From Acidiferrobacterales bacterium (GTDB taxonomy: Bacteria > Pseudomonadota > Gammaproteobacteria > Arenicellales > JAJDZL01), in assembly GCA_028820695.1 (NCBI GenBank), contig JAPPIB010000035.1, positions 1 through 64,000 on the forward strand: 64,000 nt of DNA, read 5' to 3'. Below the pieces are notes generated by a model, which was given only the letters and a program-made list of their open reading frames with translations, searched no databases and had not been told where the DNA came from. Every line of letters begins with the position of its first letter. The first letter of the stretch is position 1. Position numbers and translations under genes: made by a program. Positions 18,320 to 26,143 of this stretch are shown here, piece after piece.

Positions 18320-18886
18320 AACTGTAAAACGCCTTGCGTTAAAACTCGGTCAGCACTGCCAGTGATGCTGCAACCCCTTGTCGAACGTTTCTTTATGAAC
18401 AGCACTGCCGGATTCTGTGTGGGCAACTGTGTCTGAACGTTCCAGGAGCGCTGAATCGCAGTTTTCAGACAGCGGTTGTGCTTGGATAAATGTTGGTTGG
18501 AAAATTCCGATTGCAAGCGGACCGACCCGATCGGACCGCTTGACAGGGCAGTCGTCGTCACCTTCAACACTGTAGCGAATTGGATTGAGTTTCGGCGCGC
18601 AGGCGAATGTTCGAAAATAGCACTCAAATTGCAGAGGACAGTTTTTGCCTCGCCGCGCGATTGCTCTGCAGCCCTGTTGTCGATGCGTTGCGGCGATACA
18701 GACTGAACAATACGGGGCTGCGTCGGTACGATTGCATCTGTGCCCCGACTTTCTTATTTTGCGCAGTTGTGTGTTGATGCTGACCGGCGGACATAAAAAA
18801 ACCGGAGGAATATTGAGTCCGGCGAACCTCGTGTGCGCCGGGCTCAATATTCAATGTCCAATGCACTTTGGCACGTAACAAAGTGA
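18320..18886. other. Long gap inside the peptide ABC operon
   Basis: This 567-base gap separates the binding-protein gene from the permease genes, all on the minus strand. Apart from the terminator-like hairpin at 18795-18851 I see no convincing gene. The open frames on both strands lack family features or good starts. Confidence 0.5.
18795..18851 (-). terminator. Intrinsic terminator/attenuator after the binding-protein gene
   Basis: Read on the minus strand, a 16-bp stem (arms 18836-18851 and 18809-18824, one G-T wobble, 11-base loop) begins 36 bases after the binding-protein stop. A spacer of 7 bases and then seven T follow. The form suits partial termination, so that the binding protein is made in excess over the permeases and ATPase. 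No separate promoter for the permeases was identified. Confidence 0.75.
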
Positions 18887-20479
18887 CTATCCTTTCATCC
18901 ACCACCGCAGGAAAATCTTATAACCATCGAGTTTCCAATTACCTGCGACTTTATCGGGTGCTCCGACCCTGTTGTTATATGCAGAAACGTGATCAGCGAA
19001 CGCGTTAATGACCGCTCCACCGTCATCGCGAACGATTGCCTGCATCTCCCAGTACATCTGTCGACGCTTATCTTCGTCCAGCTCCGCCCGGGCAGCCACC
19101 AAAAGCTCATTGAAGCGGTCGTTTTTCCAGAACGTTTCATTCCAGTTGGACTCTCCGCCGTAGGCTTGAGTGAACATCCAGTCTTCAGTCGGTCGTCCGC
19201 TCCAGAAACTTGCACACCACGGGTGCTTAAGCCAGACATCTTTCCAGTATCCGTCGTCCGGAGCCTGTTTTGGCACAATTTCAATGCCCGATGCCTTGGC
19301 ATGCTCACTGAACAGGACGCCGGTATCGACACAGCCGGCATACAGACTGTTCGACAAACTCAACTCGACTTTTAAGTTTTCCATTCCTGCCTGCTTCAGA
19401 TGCCATTTTGCTTTTTCCGGATCATATACCCGCTGCTCAAGTTCGGTGTTGTAGTAGCGATTGGCAGGAGAAATCGGCTGGTCATTACCCAAACTGCCAT
19501 AACCGCTGAGCACCGTATCTAACACGGCTTCCCGATCAAGCGACAGTTTCAGCGCCATGCGCACGTCATAGTTGTCGAAAGGTGCCAAATCCGTACGCAT
19601 CGGGAACGTGTAATGCAAGGTGCTGGTAACGTTGAGAATATTGAGATTCTCATTGCGGGCGAGAAGATTCGCGGTTGTTGCGTCAACATCTCCCATTACA
19701 TCGATCACGTCTGTGACCAAAGCGTTCTGTCGCGCTGCGGTATCTGCGATCGTAAGAAGTTCACAAGTGTCAACAAACCCCCTGTCTGTCATAAACGAAT
19801 CTTCATACCGTTTGAAGTGCGAATACTGACCTGGCTCGAACGCTTCCAAGGTATACGCTCCGCAGCCCGCATCAAAGGCTTCGACTTTTCCGTCTTTTGA
19901 AGGCAGAATTGACAGCACTGAATCGCTGAGAATGACCGGAAAGTCAACACTTGCCGTTTTCAACTTGAACTTGACAACTAAATCACCGTCTTTGGTGATC
20001 GATTCAACCCCATCGATAAACGCCTTCATCGAAGAAGCGGAATCTTCACCGCGGTGGCGGTTAATCGACGCAATCACATCATCTGCAGTGAGAGACTTGC
20101 CGTTGTGAAACGTGACGTCCGGGCGAAGCTTGAAAACCCATTCGCTTGGATCAGCCCCTGCCTCATACGACTCCGCAAGCAACGGGACCAAATCACCGTC
20201 GCTGGTGATTTCCGTCAATGTGCCGTGTATGGTGTAGAAAATCAGTTGTGCGTGCGCGCTGATAAGACGAATCGGATCCAGGGAATCGGTGGACGATCCG
20301 GCTGCGATTCCCAAGCGAAGATGACCGCCCCTCGAAGGGGTAGCTGCCTGGACTGCGGGTGCGAAAAACACCCCCGGGGCCGCTCCCGCCATGCCAAGAG
20401 CCCCCGACGCCTGAATGAACTTTCGTCTGCTTAGTTTATGACCGTTGAGGTCGATTAAATGTTTCTTTGACATACTCAT
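18887..20479 (-). CDS. Peptide/opine ABC transporter substrate-binding protein (family 5), Tat-exported
   Basis: A 530-residue solute-binding protein of family 5 (DppA/OppA). The start is the ATG at 20479, because the strong AGGAGG lies just upstream. The longer reading from a TTG at 20497 would put that site inside the coding region. The N-terminus has a twin-arginine signal (LSRRKFIQASGALGMAGAAPG) and a likely cleavage after AVQAA, so the protein is folded before export. The body carries the family segments GNDQPISPANRYY and YDPEKAKWHLKQAG. It is the first gene of the transporter operon. The ligand is not predictable, but the adjoining amino-acid genes suggest a peptide or amino-acid derivative. 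Confidence 0.9.
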   Translation of the reverse strand: MSMSKKHLIDLNGHKLSRRKFIQASGALGMAGAAPGVFFAPAVQAATPSRGGHLRLGIAAGSSTDSLDPIRLISAHAQLIFYTIHGTLTEITSDGDLVPLLAESYEAGADPSEWVFKLRPDVTFHNGKSLTADDVIASINRHRGEDSASSMKAFIDGVESITKDGDLVVKFKLKTASVDFPVILSDSVLSILPSKDGKVEAFDAGCGAYTLEAFEPGQYSHFKRYEDSFMTDRGFVDTCELLTIADTAARQNALVTDVIDVMGDVDATTANLLARNENLNILNVTSTLHYTFPMRTDLAPFDNYDVRMALKLSLDREAVLDTVLSGYGSLGNDQPISPANRYYNTELEQRVYDPEKAKWHLKQAGMENLKVELSLSNSLYAGCVDTGVLFSEHAKASGIEIVPKQAPDDGYWKDVWLKHPWCASFWSGRPTEDWMFTQAYGGESNWNETFWKNDRFNELLVAARAELDEDKRRQMYWEMQAIVRDDGGAVINAFADHVSAYNNRVGAPDKVAGNWKLDGYKIFLRWWMKG

Positions 20480-20673
20480 TTTTTTCCTCCTGCCCAAAAT
20501 CGCGCATGCCCGGTTTCAAACGGTACGCTTAATGGGCCTTCAATGAATGCAACCGATGTGCTTACACCAATTCTAATACTTTCAATATTGCATGGGGCAA
20601 TTTTTGTGTTTGCGACGCGTTGCCAGTGCAATTGAAAAGCCGTCAGCGAGACGCCAGCGCGTGTTCGCGCGAG

Positions 20674-21291
20674 TCATCCGGCAATTCCCAGATCGTCAAG
20701 AATGCTGGCGGGGATTGGGCGAATTGACGCTTTTCGGCTTAACACCAATCCGCGCAATTCTTCGAAGGCAAGTTCGAAATCATCGTTAAGAACCAGATGA
20801 TCGAATCTGACGCATTGCGCCAGGTCCTCACGTGCCGCAGCAAATCGCTGTTCGATGACACTGCCCTTGTCGCGGCCTCTGCGCACCAGTCGCTGCTTGA
20901 GCGTCTGCAAAGAAGGAGGCAGCAAAAATACCAGCACAGCTTCGCTGAACTTTTTCGACACCTGCATTGCCCCTTGCCAGTCGATGTCCAGTACGACATT
21001 CACTCCGGCATCGATTGAAGCGCGAATGGTCTCGATCGAAGTTCCATAATAATGCCCATAAACACAGGCGTGTTCGGCAAACTGGTCATCCCCGATCATC
21101 TGAGCGAATCGGTCTTGCGATACAAAATAGCAGTCCTTCCCGTCAATCTCGCCGCTGCGTCTGTCCCGGGTTGTATGTGAAACAGAAACGATTGTGTCTT
21201 CACAACGTTGTGCCAGAGCGCGGCTCAGACTCGACTTGCCTGTTCCGGACGCGGCGGAAACGATCAGAATTACCGGAGACTCATCGACCAT
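20674..21291 (-). CDS. gmk: Guanylate kinase
   Basis: Phosphorylates GMP to GDP with ATP. The 205-residue product is of normal length. The P-loop SAASGTGKSSLSRAL is near residue 13. The GMP-binding region has SHTTRDRRSGEIDGKDCYF. The lid region includes RLVRRGRDKGSVIEQRF. It begins 5 bases after the yicC stop, the usual gammaproteobacterial pairing. All key residues are intact. Confidence 0.95.
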   Translation of the reverse strand: MVDESPVILIVSAASGTGKSSLSRALAQRCEDTIVSVSHTTRDRRSGEIDGKDCYFVSQDRFAQMIGDDQFAEHACVYGHYYGTSIETIRASIDAGVNVVLDIDWQGAMQVSKKFSEAVLVFLLPPSLQTLKQRLVRRGRDKGSVIEQRFAAAREDLAQCVRFDHLVLNDDFELAFEELRGLVLSRKASIRPIPASILDDLGIAG

Positions 21292-21296
21292 CGTGT

Positions 21297-22241
21297 TCAG
21301 GCAATGTTGTGCAGTTGTTCCCGAATTTGCTCGATCACAACTTTTGCATCGACCATAAGCGTATTCATCGGGTAGTAACCGGTCTTTGACGACAGCGTGT
21401 TGACCTCGCGCCCGATTTCCTGTGCGATAAAACCCAGTCGCTTTCCGCCGTGTTCATCCTGTGTCAGAACACGCTGGAATTCTTCGACATGAAGGACGAA
21501 ACGTTCGATTTCCTCACTGACGTCGGCTTTTGCCAGAATTAATGCAAGCTCCTGTTCAAACCGCGCGGGGTCAGCATCAACCTGAAGCCCGTGAATTTTT
21601 TCTCGCAGATTCTCCTCGACTGCCTTTTGCACCTGGTTGGTGAGTTGTGAAACATTTTTTGAAATTTCATCCAAGTGCCTGACTTTTTCGGTCAGGATTT
21701 CGCGGATTGCGTCGCCTTCCCTGCGGCGGTCAGCAACCAGATCGTCCAGTGCTGAAGAAAATTCAGCAACAATCATTTCAGGCAAGCTGATCTCACCGGT
21801 ATCGGGTGGCGCAATGACTCCGGGCCACTTGAGCACATCGAACACCGACATGCCTGAGAGCTGCGGATTGGTTTCACACAGTCGCTGCGACAGTTGCAGT
21901 AAGGAAGTGACGACATTCATATCGAGCTGGCGCAACGCCAGGTTGTCTTCCAATGCCGACACCTTTAAATATGCATCAATTCTTCCGCGGCTGATTCTCG
22001 CTGAAATCTGTTTGCGACATGTGCTTTCAATATGGCGGAACATTTCCGGCAACTGGATGTTCATATCCAGGGCGCGGTGATTCAGCGATTTGACTTCCCA
22101 CACAATTAATGAGACGTCAACAGACAGGGCAATTTGATATTGCGTTCGCTGGAGTACCGGTGGATGATGGAATTGAGGTTTTCGAATACGCAGCTGCTCT
22201 TGAACACAGAATTCGACGCATGACAGTGGATGAATTCCCAC
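21297..22241 (-). CDS. yicC: YicC family endoribonuclease, atypical N-terminus
   Basis: Member of the YicC/YloC family; the E. coli protein is reported to be an endoribonuclease. The body is canonical: VWEVKSLNHRALDMNIQLPE, ISRGRIDAYLKV, the DUF1732 C-terminal domain with EEIERFVLHVEEF and GKRLGFIAQEIGREVNTLSSK. The N-terminus is not. The usual SMTGFA opening is missing, and the frame runs about 50 residues upstream to a GTG at 22241 through sequence unlike the family. A one-base shift near 22150 would place an SSTG-type opening in another frame with an ATG near 22219. So the true start is unresolved; a lesion or divergence at the 5' end is possible. Confidence 0.8.
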   Translation of the reverse strand: MGIHPLSCVEFCVQEQLRIRKPQFHHPPVLQRTQYQIALSVDVSLIVWEVKSLNHRALDMNIQLPEMFRHIESTCRKQISARISRGRIDAYLKVSALEDNLALRQLDMNVVTSLLQLSQRLCETNPQLSGMSVFDVLKWPGVIAPPDTGEISLPEMIVAEFSSALDDLVADRRREGDAIREILTEKVRHLDEISKNVSQLTNQVQKAVEENLREKIHGLQVDADPARFEQELALILAKADVSEEIERFVLHVEEFQRVLTQDEHGGKRLGFIAQEIGREVNTLSSKTGYYPMNTLMVDAKVVIEQIREQLHNIA

Positions 22242-22390
22242 TGTGCAATCGTCTTATCCGCGAGATGACTCAAAAATTATTGTCTTCCGGCTGACGGAGT
22301 AATAATCTACCTGGTGTATTCCGACAGACTAGGAATTGGCTGGGAAGGACTCGCCGGGAACAGAGGTGCCTTGGTTTTTTGGTTCCGAGA

Positions 22391-22813
22391 TTATGACAGA
22401 TTAAACGGATTCACAATCGTAAGTTTTTCGACAATTTGACCGTCTTGCAAGTCTTCGCTGAACAGGGTCTTGCACCTGGCTTCAAGCGCAGCGGCAACTA
22501 TCAGACTATCGTAAAACGAAAATCTGTATCGCCGCATGATATCAAGCCCACAGCGATACAGTCGATTAGTCGGATTTACGGACCATAAAGGAACCAACAC
22601 GTCTTCAAGAAATTGATGTGCTTGTATTGCTGTCGCACTCAATTTTCCCGTGATCACATTGATTGTTTCCTGAACAACCTGATAACTGATGCAGCCAGTT
22701 CCTTCTCTCACGGCTGACTGAATCAAATCCTCGGATCGCGTACGTTTGTCAGAATCAGTTTCGTCAAACACGTAAATGAGCACACTTGAATCAATAAAGT
22801 ATTTACCGTTCAT
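22391..22813 (-). CDS. PIN-domain toxin (VapC-like ribonuclease)
   Basis: A 140-residue PIN-domain protein. The acidic residues expected to bind Mg2+ are at YFIDSSVLIYVFD (Asp 8), VVQETINV (Glu about 49), FSFYDSLIVAAAL (Asp about 98) and SEDLQDG (Asp about 117). VapC-type PIN proteins are toxins that cut specific RNAs. The gene starts inside the last codons of an antitoxin-like gene (11-base overlap), as in type II toxin-antitoxin operons. It lies in the accessory stretch between yicC and fur. Confidence 0.85.
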   Translation of the reverse strand: MNGKYFIDSSVLIYVFDETDSDKRTRSEDLIQSAVREGTGCISYQVVQETINVITGKLSATAIQAHQFLEDVLVPLWSVNPTNRLYRCGLDIMRRYRFSFYDSLIVAAALEARCKTLFSEDLQDGQIVEKLTIVNPFNLS

Positions 22814-23027
22814 TCATTTCCTCGCGAGAGAATTTCCGACCGTTGGAAAAAATACTGGCTTGTAGTTCCCGGATCGTTTCAATGGTCCTGTCACTTTTTT
22901 GCTCGCGTTGGACATAATTTTCCAACCACATTCGGAATTGTGCATTTAATGTCGTATGCTCGGCAGCTGCACGATCCCGCGCTTTTTCAATCAAATCAGC
23001 ATCTGCACTGAGTGTTATGTTTTTCAT
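22803..23027 (-). CDS. Antitoxin partner of the PIN toxin (ribbon-helix-helix-like)
   Basis: A 74-residue protein. Its N-terminal strand MKNITLSADADLIEKARDRAAA suits a ribbon-helix-helix DNA-binding fold, and the C-terminal half (RELQASIFSNGRKFSREEMNER) is charged, as expected for the toxin-binding tail. The ATG is preceded by a strong GAGAGGAA. The last codons overlap the PIN gene, so translation is coupled. The family name cannot be given from sequence alone; the antitoxin role follows from size, order and overlap. Confidence 0.75.
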   Translation of the reverse strand: MKNITLSADADLIEKARDRAAAEHTTLNAQFRMWLENYVQREQKSDRTIETIRELQASIFSNGRKFSREEMNER

Positions 23028-23036
23028 CAGTTCCTC

Positions 23037-23090
23037 TCGTTAAAATACACGAAAATATTATACACTGCAACTGTGTTGTTTCTTACGCGC
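23037..23090 (-). promoter_or_regulatory. Promoter region of the toxin-antitoxin operon
   Basis: On the minus strand a perfect TATAAT (23057-23062) lies about 30 bases before the antitoxin ATG, followed by the GAGAGGAA ribosome site. Two GTGTAT/GTGTAT-like direct repeats around the -10 could be operator half-sites for autoregulation. The -35 box is weak. Confidence 0.5.
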
Positions 23091-23331
23091 TGCGATACCC
23101 AAATCGGCGAGAAAAAGACAAAAAAACGACGCCAGGCGGTCAAATTTGCTATTTGACACTCTCTCACTCTGCCGATTCGAATCTTGCGGGAAATCCACGA
23201 AATTGAATTGAATTTACATCTGACAACCAAAATACATAAGTTCCCATTTGTAAATTCCTATCAGAGCAACTCAGGGCTTACGATAGTCTACAATACCAAA
23301 TGCAAGTGTCTTCCATACAAGGAGAGGAACT
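23091..23331. other. Intergenic region between the antitoxin and fur
   Basis: Divergent spacer carrying the 5' regions of both genes. A strong ribosome site, AAGGAGAGGAA, precedes the fur GTG. No clear Fur box or other structure was seen here. Confidence 0.4.
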
Positions 23332-23814
23332 GTGAAAAACCCTAATGAAACAAGTCTGGCAAAAACAGGGTTGCGTACTACACATCCTAGGTTACGGATA
23401 CTTGAAGTATTGGAAAAATCCCAGACCCGTCATATGGGAGCGGAAGAGATCTACGATTCATTACGAGAATCCAACGAAGAGGTTGGGATCGCTACAGTTT
23501 ATCGGGTTCTCACGCAATTCGAACAGAACGGCCTTGTGCTGAAGCATCGGTTCGGCGAGGACAGCAAGGCATACTATGAGTTGAACAATGAGCAGCACCA
23601 TGATCATATGGTTTGTGTCGAGTGTGGGGATGTCTACGAGTTTATCGACGAGGAGATCGAACGCCGGCAGGATTTGGTTGCAGGTTCACTTGGTTTTGTG
23701 CTTCACGACCATTCACTTCATCTATACGGTGTTTGTTCCGGGATGCAGGAGAAAGGTGAGTGTTCGATGAAAAACAGAAAGTCTGAGACTATCCATCAGG
23801 TTTCAAGCAGCTGA
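23332..23814 (+). CDS. fur: Ferric uptake regulator Fur
   Basis: Iron-responsive repressor; with Fe2+ it binds Fur boxes at iron genes. The 160-residue product has the winged helix (about 10-85; recognition helix in GIATVYRVLTQFEQNGLV) and the dimerisation domain with the metal site HHDHMVCVECGDVYEF. C-terminal ligands HDHSLHLYGVC follow. The GTG start has an excellent AAGGAGAGGAA 5-15 bases upstream. Two strong Fur boxes in this window (39901-39919 and 45718-45736) are plausible targets. The tail CSGMQEKGEC replaces the common CxxC pair, but the main regulatory and structural sites are kept. Confidence 0.93.
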   Translation: MKNPNETSLAKTGLRTTHPRLRILEVLEKSQTRHMGAEEIYDSLRESNEEVGIATVYRVLTQFEQNGLVLKHRFGEDSKAYYELNNEQHHDHMVCVECGDVYEFIDEEIERRQDLVAGSLGFVLHDHSLHLYGVCSGMQEKGECSMKNRKSETIHQVSSS

Positions 23815-24038
23815 TACCGCTGTTTTGTGAGGCGCAGGCCTTCAGCTCGGCAGTCAGTCGTCGCTTTGCCGAACGAGATTTGAGTATAGATTGCGAAGTG
23901 CCCCATAATTCTGCAGCATTCGTCGCATATTAGCGTTGTCCAGCAGCCTCAATTCCGAGTGACGAATGTATTTCAATCTGTATCGGTCGGAAGTACCGAC
24001 TAACCTCTGAGATTGGGTTTCCATTGAAGTTCTGAATC

Positions 24039-25514
24039 ATGAACAAACGAGCTTTGATGATTCAAGGCACCGGATCCGATGTGGGGAAGTCCATCATTGT
24101 CGCAGGATTATGCCGGGTGATCAGGCGTCGAGGCATCTCAGTGGCGCCATTCAAACCACAGAATATGTCCAATAATGCCGCCGCATGTCCCACTGGTGGT
24201 GAGATCGGAAGAGCGCAGGCACTGCAGGCAAGAGCCGCAGGCATCATTCCTACTGTCGATATGAATCCGGTTTTACTGAAGCCGCAGTCGGATCGTACTT
24301 CACAGGTCGTTGTCCACGGTCAGGTGACGTCGACACTGGAAGCAGTGAAATACATGTCAACTCGGGATTCGCTTTTAGCGCCGGTCATGCAAAGTTTTGA
24401 GAAGTTGACAGAATTGTACGACTGCGTGATTGTGGAAGGTGCCGGCAGTGCCGCAGAAACAAATCTTCGAGAGCGGGATATCGCGAACATGGGATTTGCG
24501 CGTCACGCAGGAGTTCCAGTTTCGTTGCTTGCGGACATCGATCGCGGCGGTGTGATCGCTTCGGTAGTCGGCACAAAAACAGTCCTGGACCCGAAAGATT
24601 CAGCCATGATACAGAGTTTCATCATCAATCGTTTTCGAGGTGATGTGAGTCTGTTTGATGATGGCGTAAGAGAAATCGAAAAGCGTACCGGTTGGCCATG
24701 TAGAGGTGTCGTGCCTTGGCTTGACGACGCTCGCCGGTTACCGCAGGAAGACGCGATTGTTATGGATTCATTTGATGCACACGATGAATCCAAGCAACGA
24801 AAGCCACTAAAGATTGTCGTACCGATGCTGTCCAGAATCGCCAATTCGGATGATTTTGATCCCCTTAGATTGGAACCGAACGTTCAATTCGAGTTTATTC
24901 CGCCCGGCACGCCACTACCGCTCGATGCGGATGTCATGATTCTCCCAGGATCGAAGTCGACAGTCGGGGATCTTGAGTTTTTGCGTTCGCAAGGCTGGGA
25001 TCATGACGTCATTGCCCATGCCCGCAATGGTGGATGGGTGCTGGGGTTGTGCGGCGGGTATCAGATGATGGGTCGGTACGTGCGCGATCCACAGGGACTC
25101 GATGGCGCGCCGGGTGAGTCGTTGGGTTTAGGGTTGTTGGATATTGAGACAGACATGCGAGGAAATAAGTCAGTACGACCGGTGAAGGGTGTTTGCACGG
25201 TTACCGATACACCGATTGAAGGTTATGAGATCCATATCGGGAAAACACATGGCTCGGATACGGTGCGCCCGTTTGCCCGGATCGGCGACATCGCTGATGG
25301 AGCAGTCAGCATTGACGGCAGAATCGCCGGATGCTATCTGCATGGAATATTTTCGACTGATGAGTTCAGAAAGACATGGCTGGATCGAATTCGAAAGGGG
25401 TCGGCGTCAGAACTTCGCTACGATACGAAAGTTGAGCAATATCTTGACGGCGTTGCGGATGGACTTGAAGATGCGCTTGAAATCGATTGTCTGCTCGCCG
25501 ATGCCGAGGTGTGA
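24039..25514 (+). CDS. cobQ: Adenosylcobyric acid synthase (glutamine-hydrolysing)
   Basis: Amidates side chains b, d, e and g of adenosylcobyrinic acid a,c-diamide using glutamine and ATP. The 491-residue product has the N-terminal P-loop-like dethiobiotin-synthase domain (MIQGTGSDVGKSIIVAGLCR; KPQNMSNNA near residue 40; EGAGSAAETNLRERDIANMG). The C-terminal class I glutamine amidotransferase domain has nucleophile Cys in VLGLCGGYQMMG and His in GCYLHGIF. It is the only corrin-biosynthesis gene in the window and has no cobalamin riboswitch upstream, unlike the btu operon. It converges on that operon, with a transposon between the two. Confidence 0.95.
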   Translation: MNKRALMIQGTGSDVGKSIIVAGLCRVIRRRGISVAPFKPQNMSNNAAACPTGGEIGRAQALQARAAGIIPTVDMNPVLLKPQSDRTSQVVVHGQVTSTLEAVKYMSTRDSLLAPVMQSFEKLTELYDCVIVEGAGSAAETNLRERDIANMGFARHAGVPVSLLADIDRGGVIASVVGTKTVLDPKDSAMIQSFIINRFRGDVSLFDDGVREIEKRTGWPCRGVVPWLDDARRLPQEDAIVMDSFDAHDESKQRKPLKIVVPMLSRIANSDDFDPLRLEPNVQFEFIPPGTPLPLDADVMILPGSKSTVGDLEFLRSQGWDHDVIAHARNGGWVLGLCGGYQMMGRYVRDPQGLDGAPGESLGLGLLDIETDMRGNKSVRPVKGVCTVTDTPIEGYEIHIGKTHGSDTVRPFARIGDIADGAVSIDGRIAGCYLHGIFSTDEFRKTWLDRIRKGSASELRYDTKVEQYLDGVADGLEDALEIDCLLADAEV

Positions 25515-25671
25515 TTGTCGGATCATGTGAAATTTACACGGCGATCCTGCACGGCTTTTGATATGGCGAAGAGACCTGCGGACTTGAAATTCAACCGAAT
25601 GGTGGTTGTGGGGCTGAGAGTTCTCGAAGGGCAGTACCTACGCGTTTATCTCTAGCCCGAAACTGACGATC

Positions 25672-25679
25672 GAAATTAA
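25672..25679. repeat. Left target-site duplication (8 bp)
   Basis: GAAATTAA directly precedes the left inverted repeat and is repeated exactly at 28636-28643 outside the right one. Eight bases is the duplication length made by IS1595-family elements. The direct repeat can be read as 10 bases (CGAAATTAAG), so the exact ends are ambiguous by one base. Confidence 0.85.
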
Positions 25680-25703
25680 GGAAATTATAAATAAAGGTTG
25701 ACA
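25680..25703 (+). repeat. Left terminal inverted repeat of the IS1595-type element
   Basis: A 24-bp end beginning GGAAATTATAAATAAAGG. It matches the reverse complement of 28612-28635 at 22 of 24 positions, with mismatches at positions 3 and 5. Confidence 0.88.
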
Positions 25704-25733
25704 CAAAGTGACGGGGGCGTGTAAAATGCGCGC

Positions 25734-26060
25734 ATGCGTGTACCTGTGCAAATTCAAATTCTATGGCATTTTGGTGCGGTAATTGGTGCTGGAATGGGAT
25801 GGACTACGGATACAATCCCGCAAATTGCCGTTTACATTCTGATCGCGTTGTGGCTTATTACATTAGGCTGGACACTATGTTCATATAAATCCGGTATTTA
25901 TTCGTATTGGCGCAGAATGCGAGGCAAAAATGAAGGCGAATTAGATTTACACAATGCTCATCAAGTTTTGCAATACTGGGATGAGCCTGAAAGCGAGTTG
26001 GAAAAAATTTTTTCCGCAAAACAATATTACGGCATTGGCATAAAAATCAACCCAAACTGA
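25734..26060 (+). CDS. Passenger small membrane protein of unknown function
   Basis: A 108-residue product that I do not recognise. Residues 8-25 and 29-50 form two hydrophobic spans. The rest (YWRRMRGKNEGELDLHNAHQ onward) is polar and probably cytosolic. It is the first gene inside the transposon, 31 bases past the left inverted repeat, and points toward the methyltransferase gene, so both may share a promoter near the element end. The ATG lacks a strong Shine-Dalgarno sequence. The stretch is visibly more A+T-rich than the flanking cob/btu genes, as expected for imported DNA. Confidence 0.6.
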   Translation: MRVPVQIQILWHFGAVIGAGMGWTTDTIPQIAVYILIALWLITLGWTLCSYKSGIYSYWRRMRGKNEGELDLHNAHQVLQYWDEPESELEKIFSAKQYYGIGIKINPN

Positions 26061-26086
26061 TAAAAATAGTCGCGACTGGAGAGCTT

Positions 26087-26143
26087 ATGGAAATCAAGCA
26101 CCCAAACGGGAATCACTGGTCGAATAAATCTGCTGTTAAATGA
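26087..26143 (+). CDS. Possible 18-residue peptide coupled to the methyltransferase gene
   Basis: An ATG preceded by GGAGAG opens an 18-codon frame (MEIKHPNGNHWSNKSAVK) whose TGA overlaps the methyltransferase ATG as ATGA. The methyltransferase start itself lacks a good ribosome site, so this short frame could deliver ribosomes to it by translational coupling. A separate function for the peptide is not implied. Confidence 0.45.
   Translation: MEIKHPNGNHWSNKSAVK

Noticed and set aside
22109-22294. Plus-strand frame antisense to the yicC 5' end
   Set aside because: It looks protein-like by eye, but has no start signal or family match and overlaps yicC.
23815-24038. Cobalamin riboswitch upstream of cobQ
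   Set aside because: No B12 box or GCCACTG element is present there; only the btuB leader has them.
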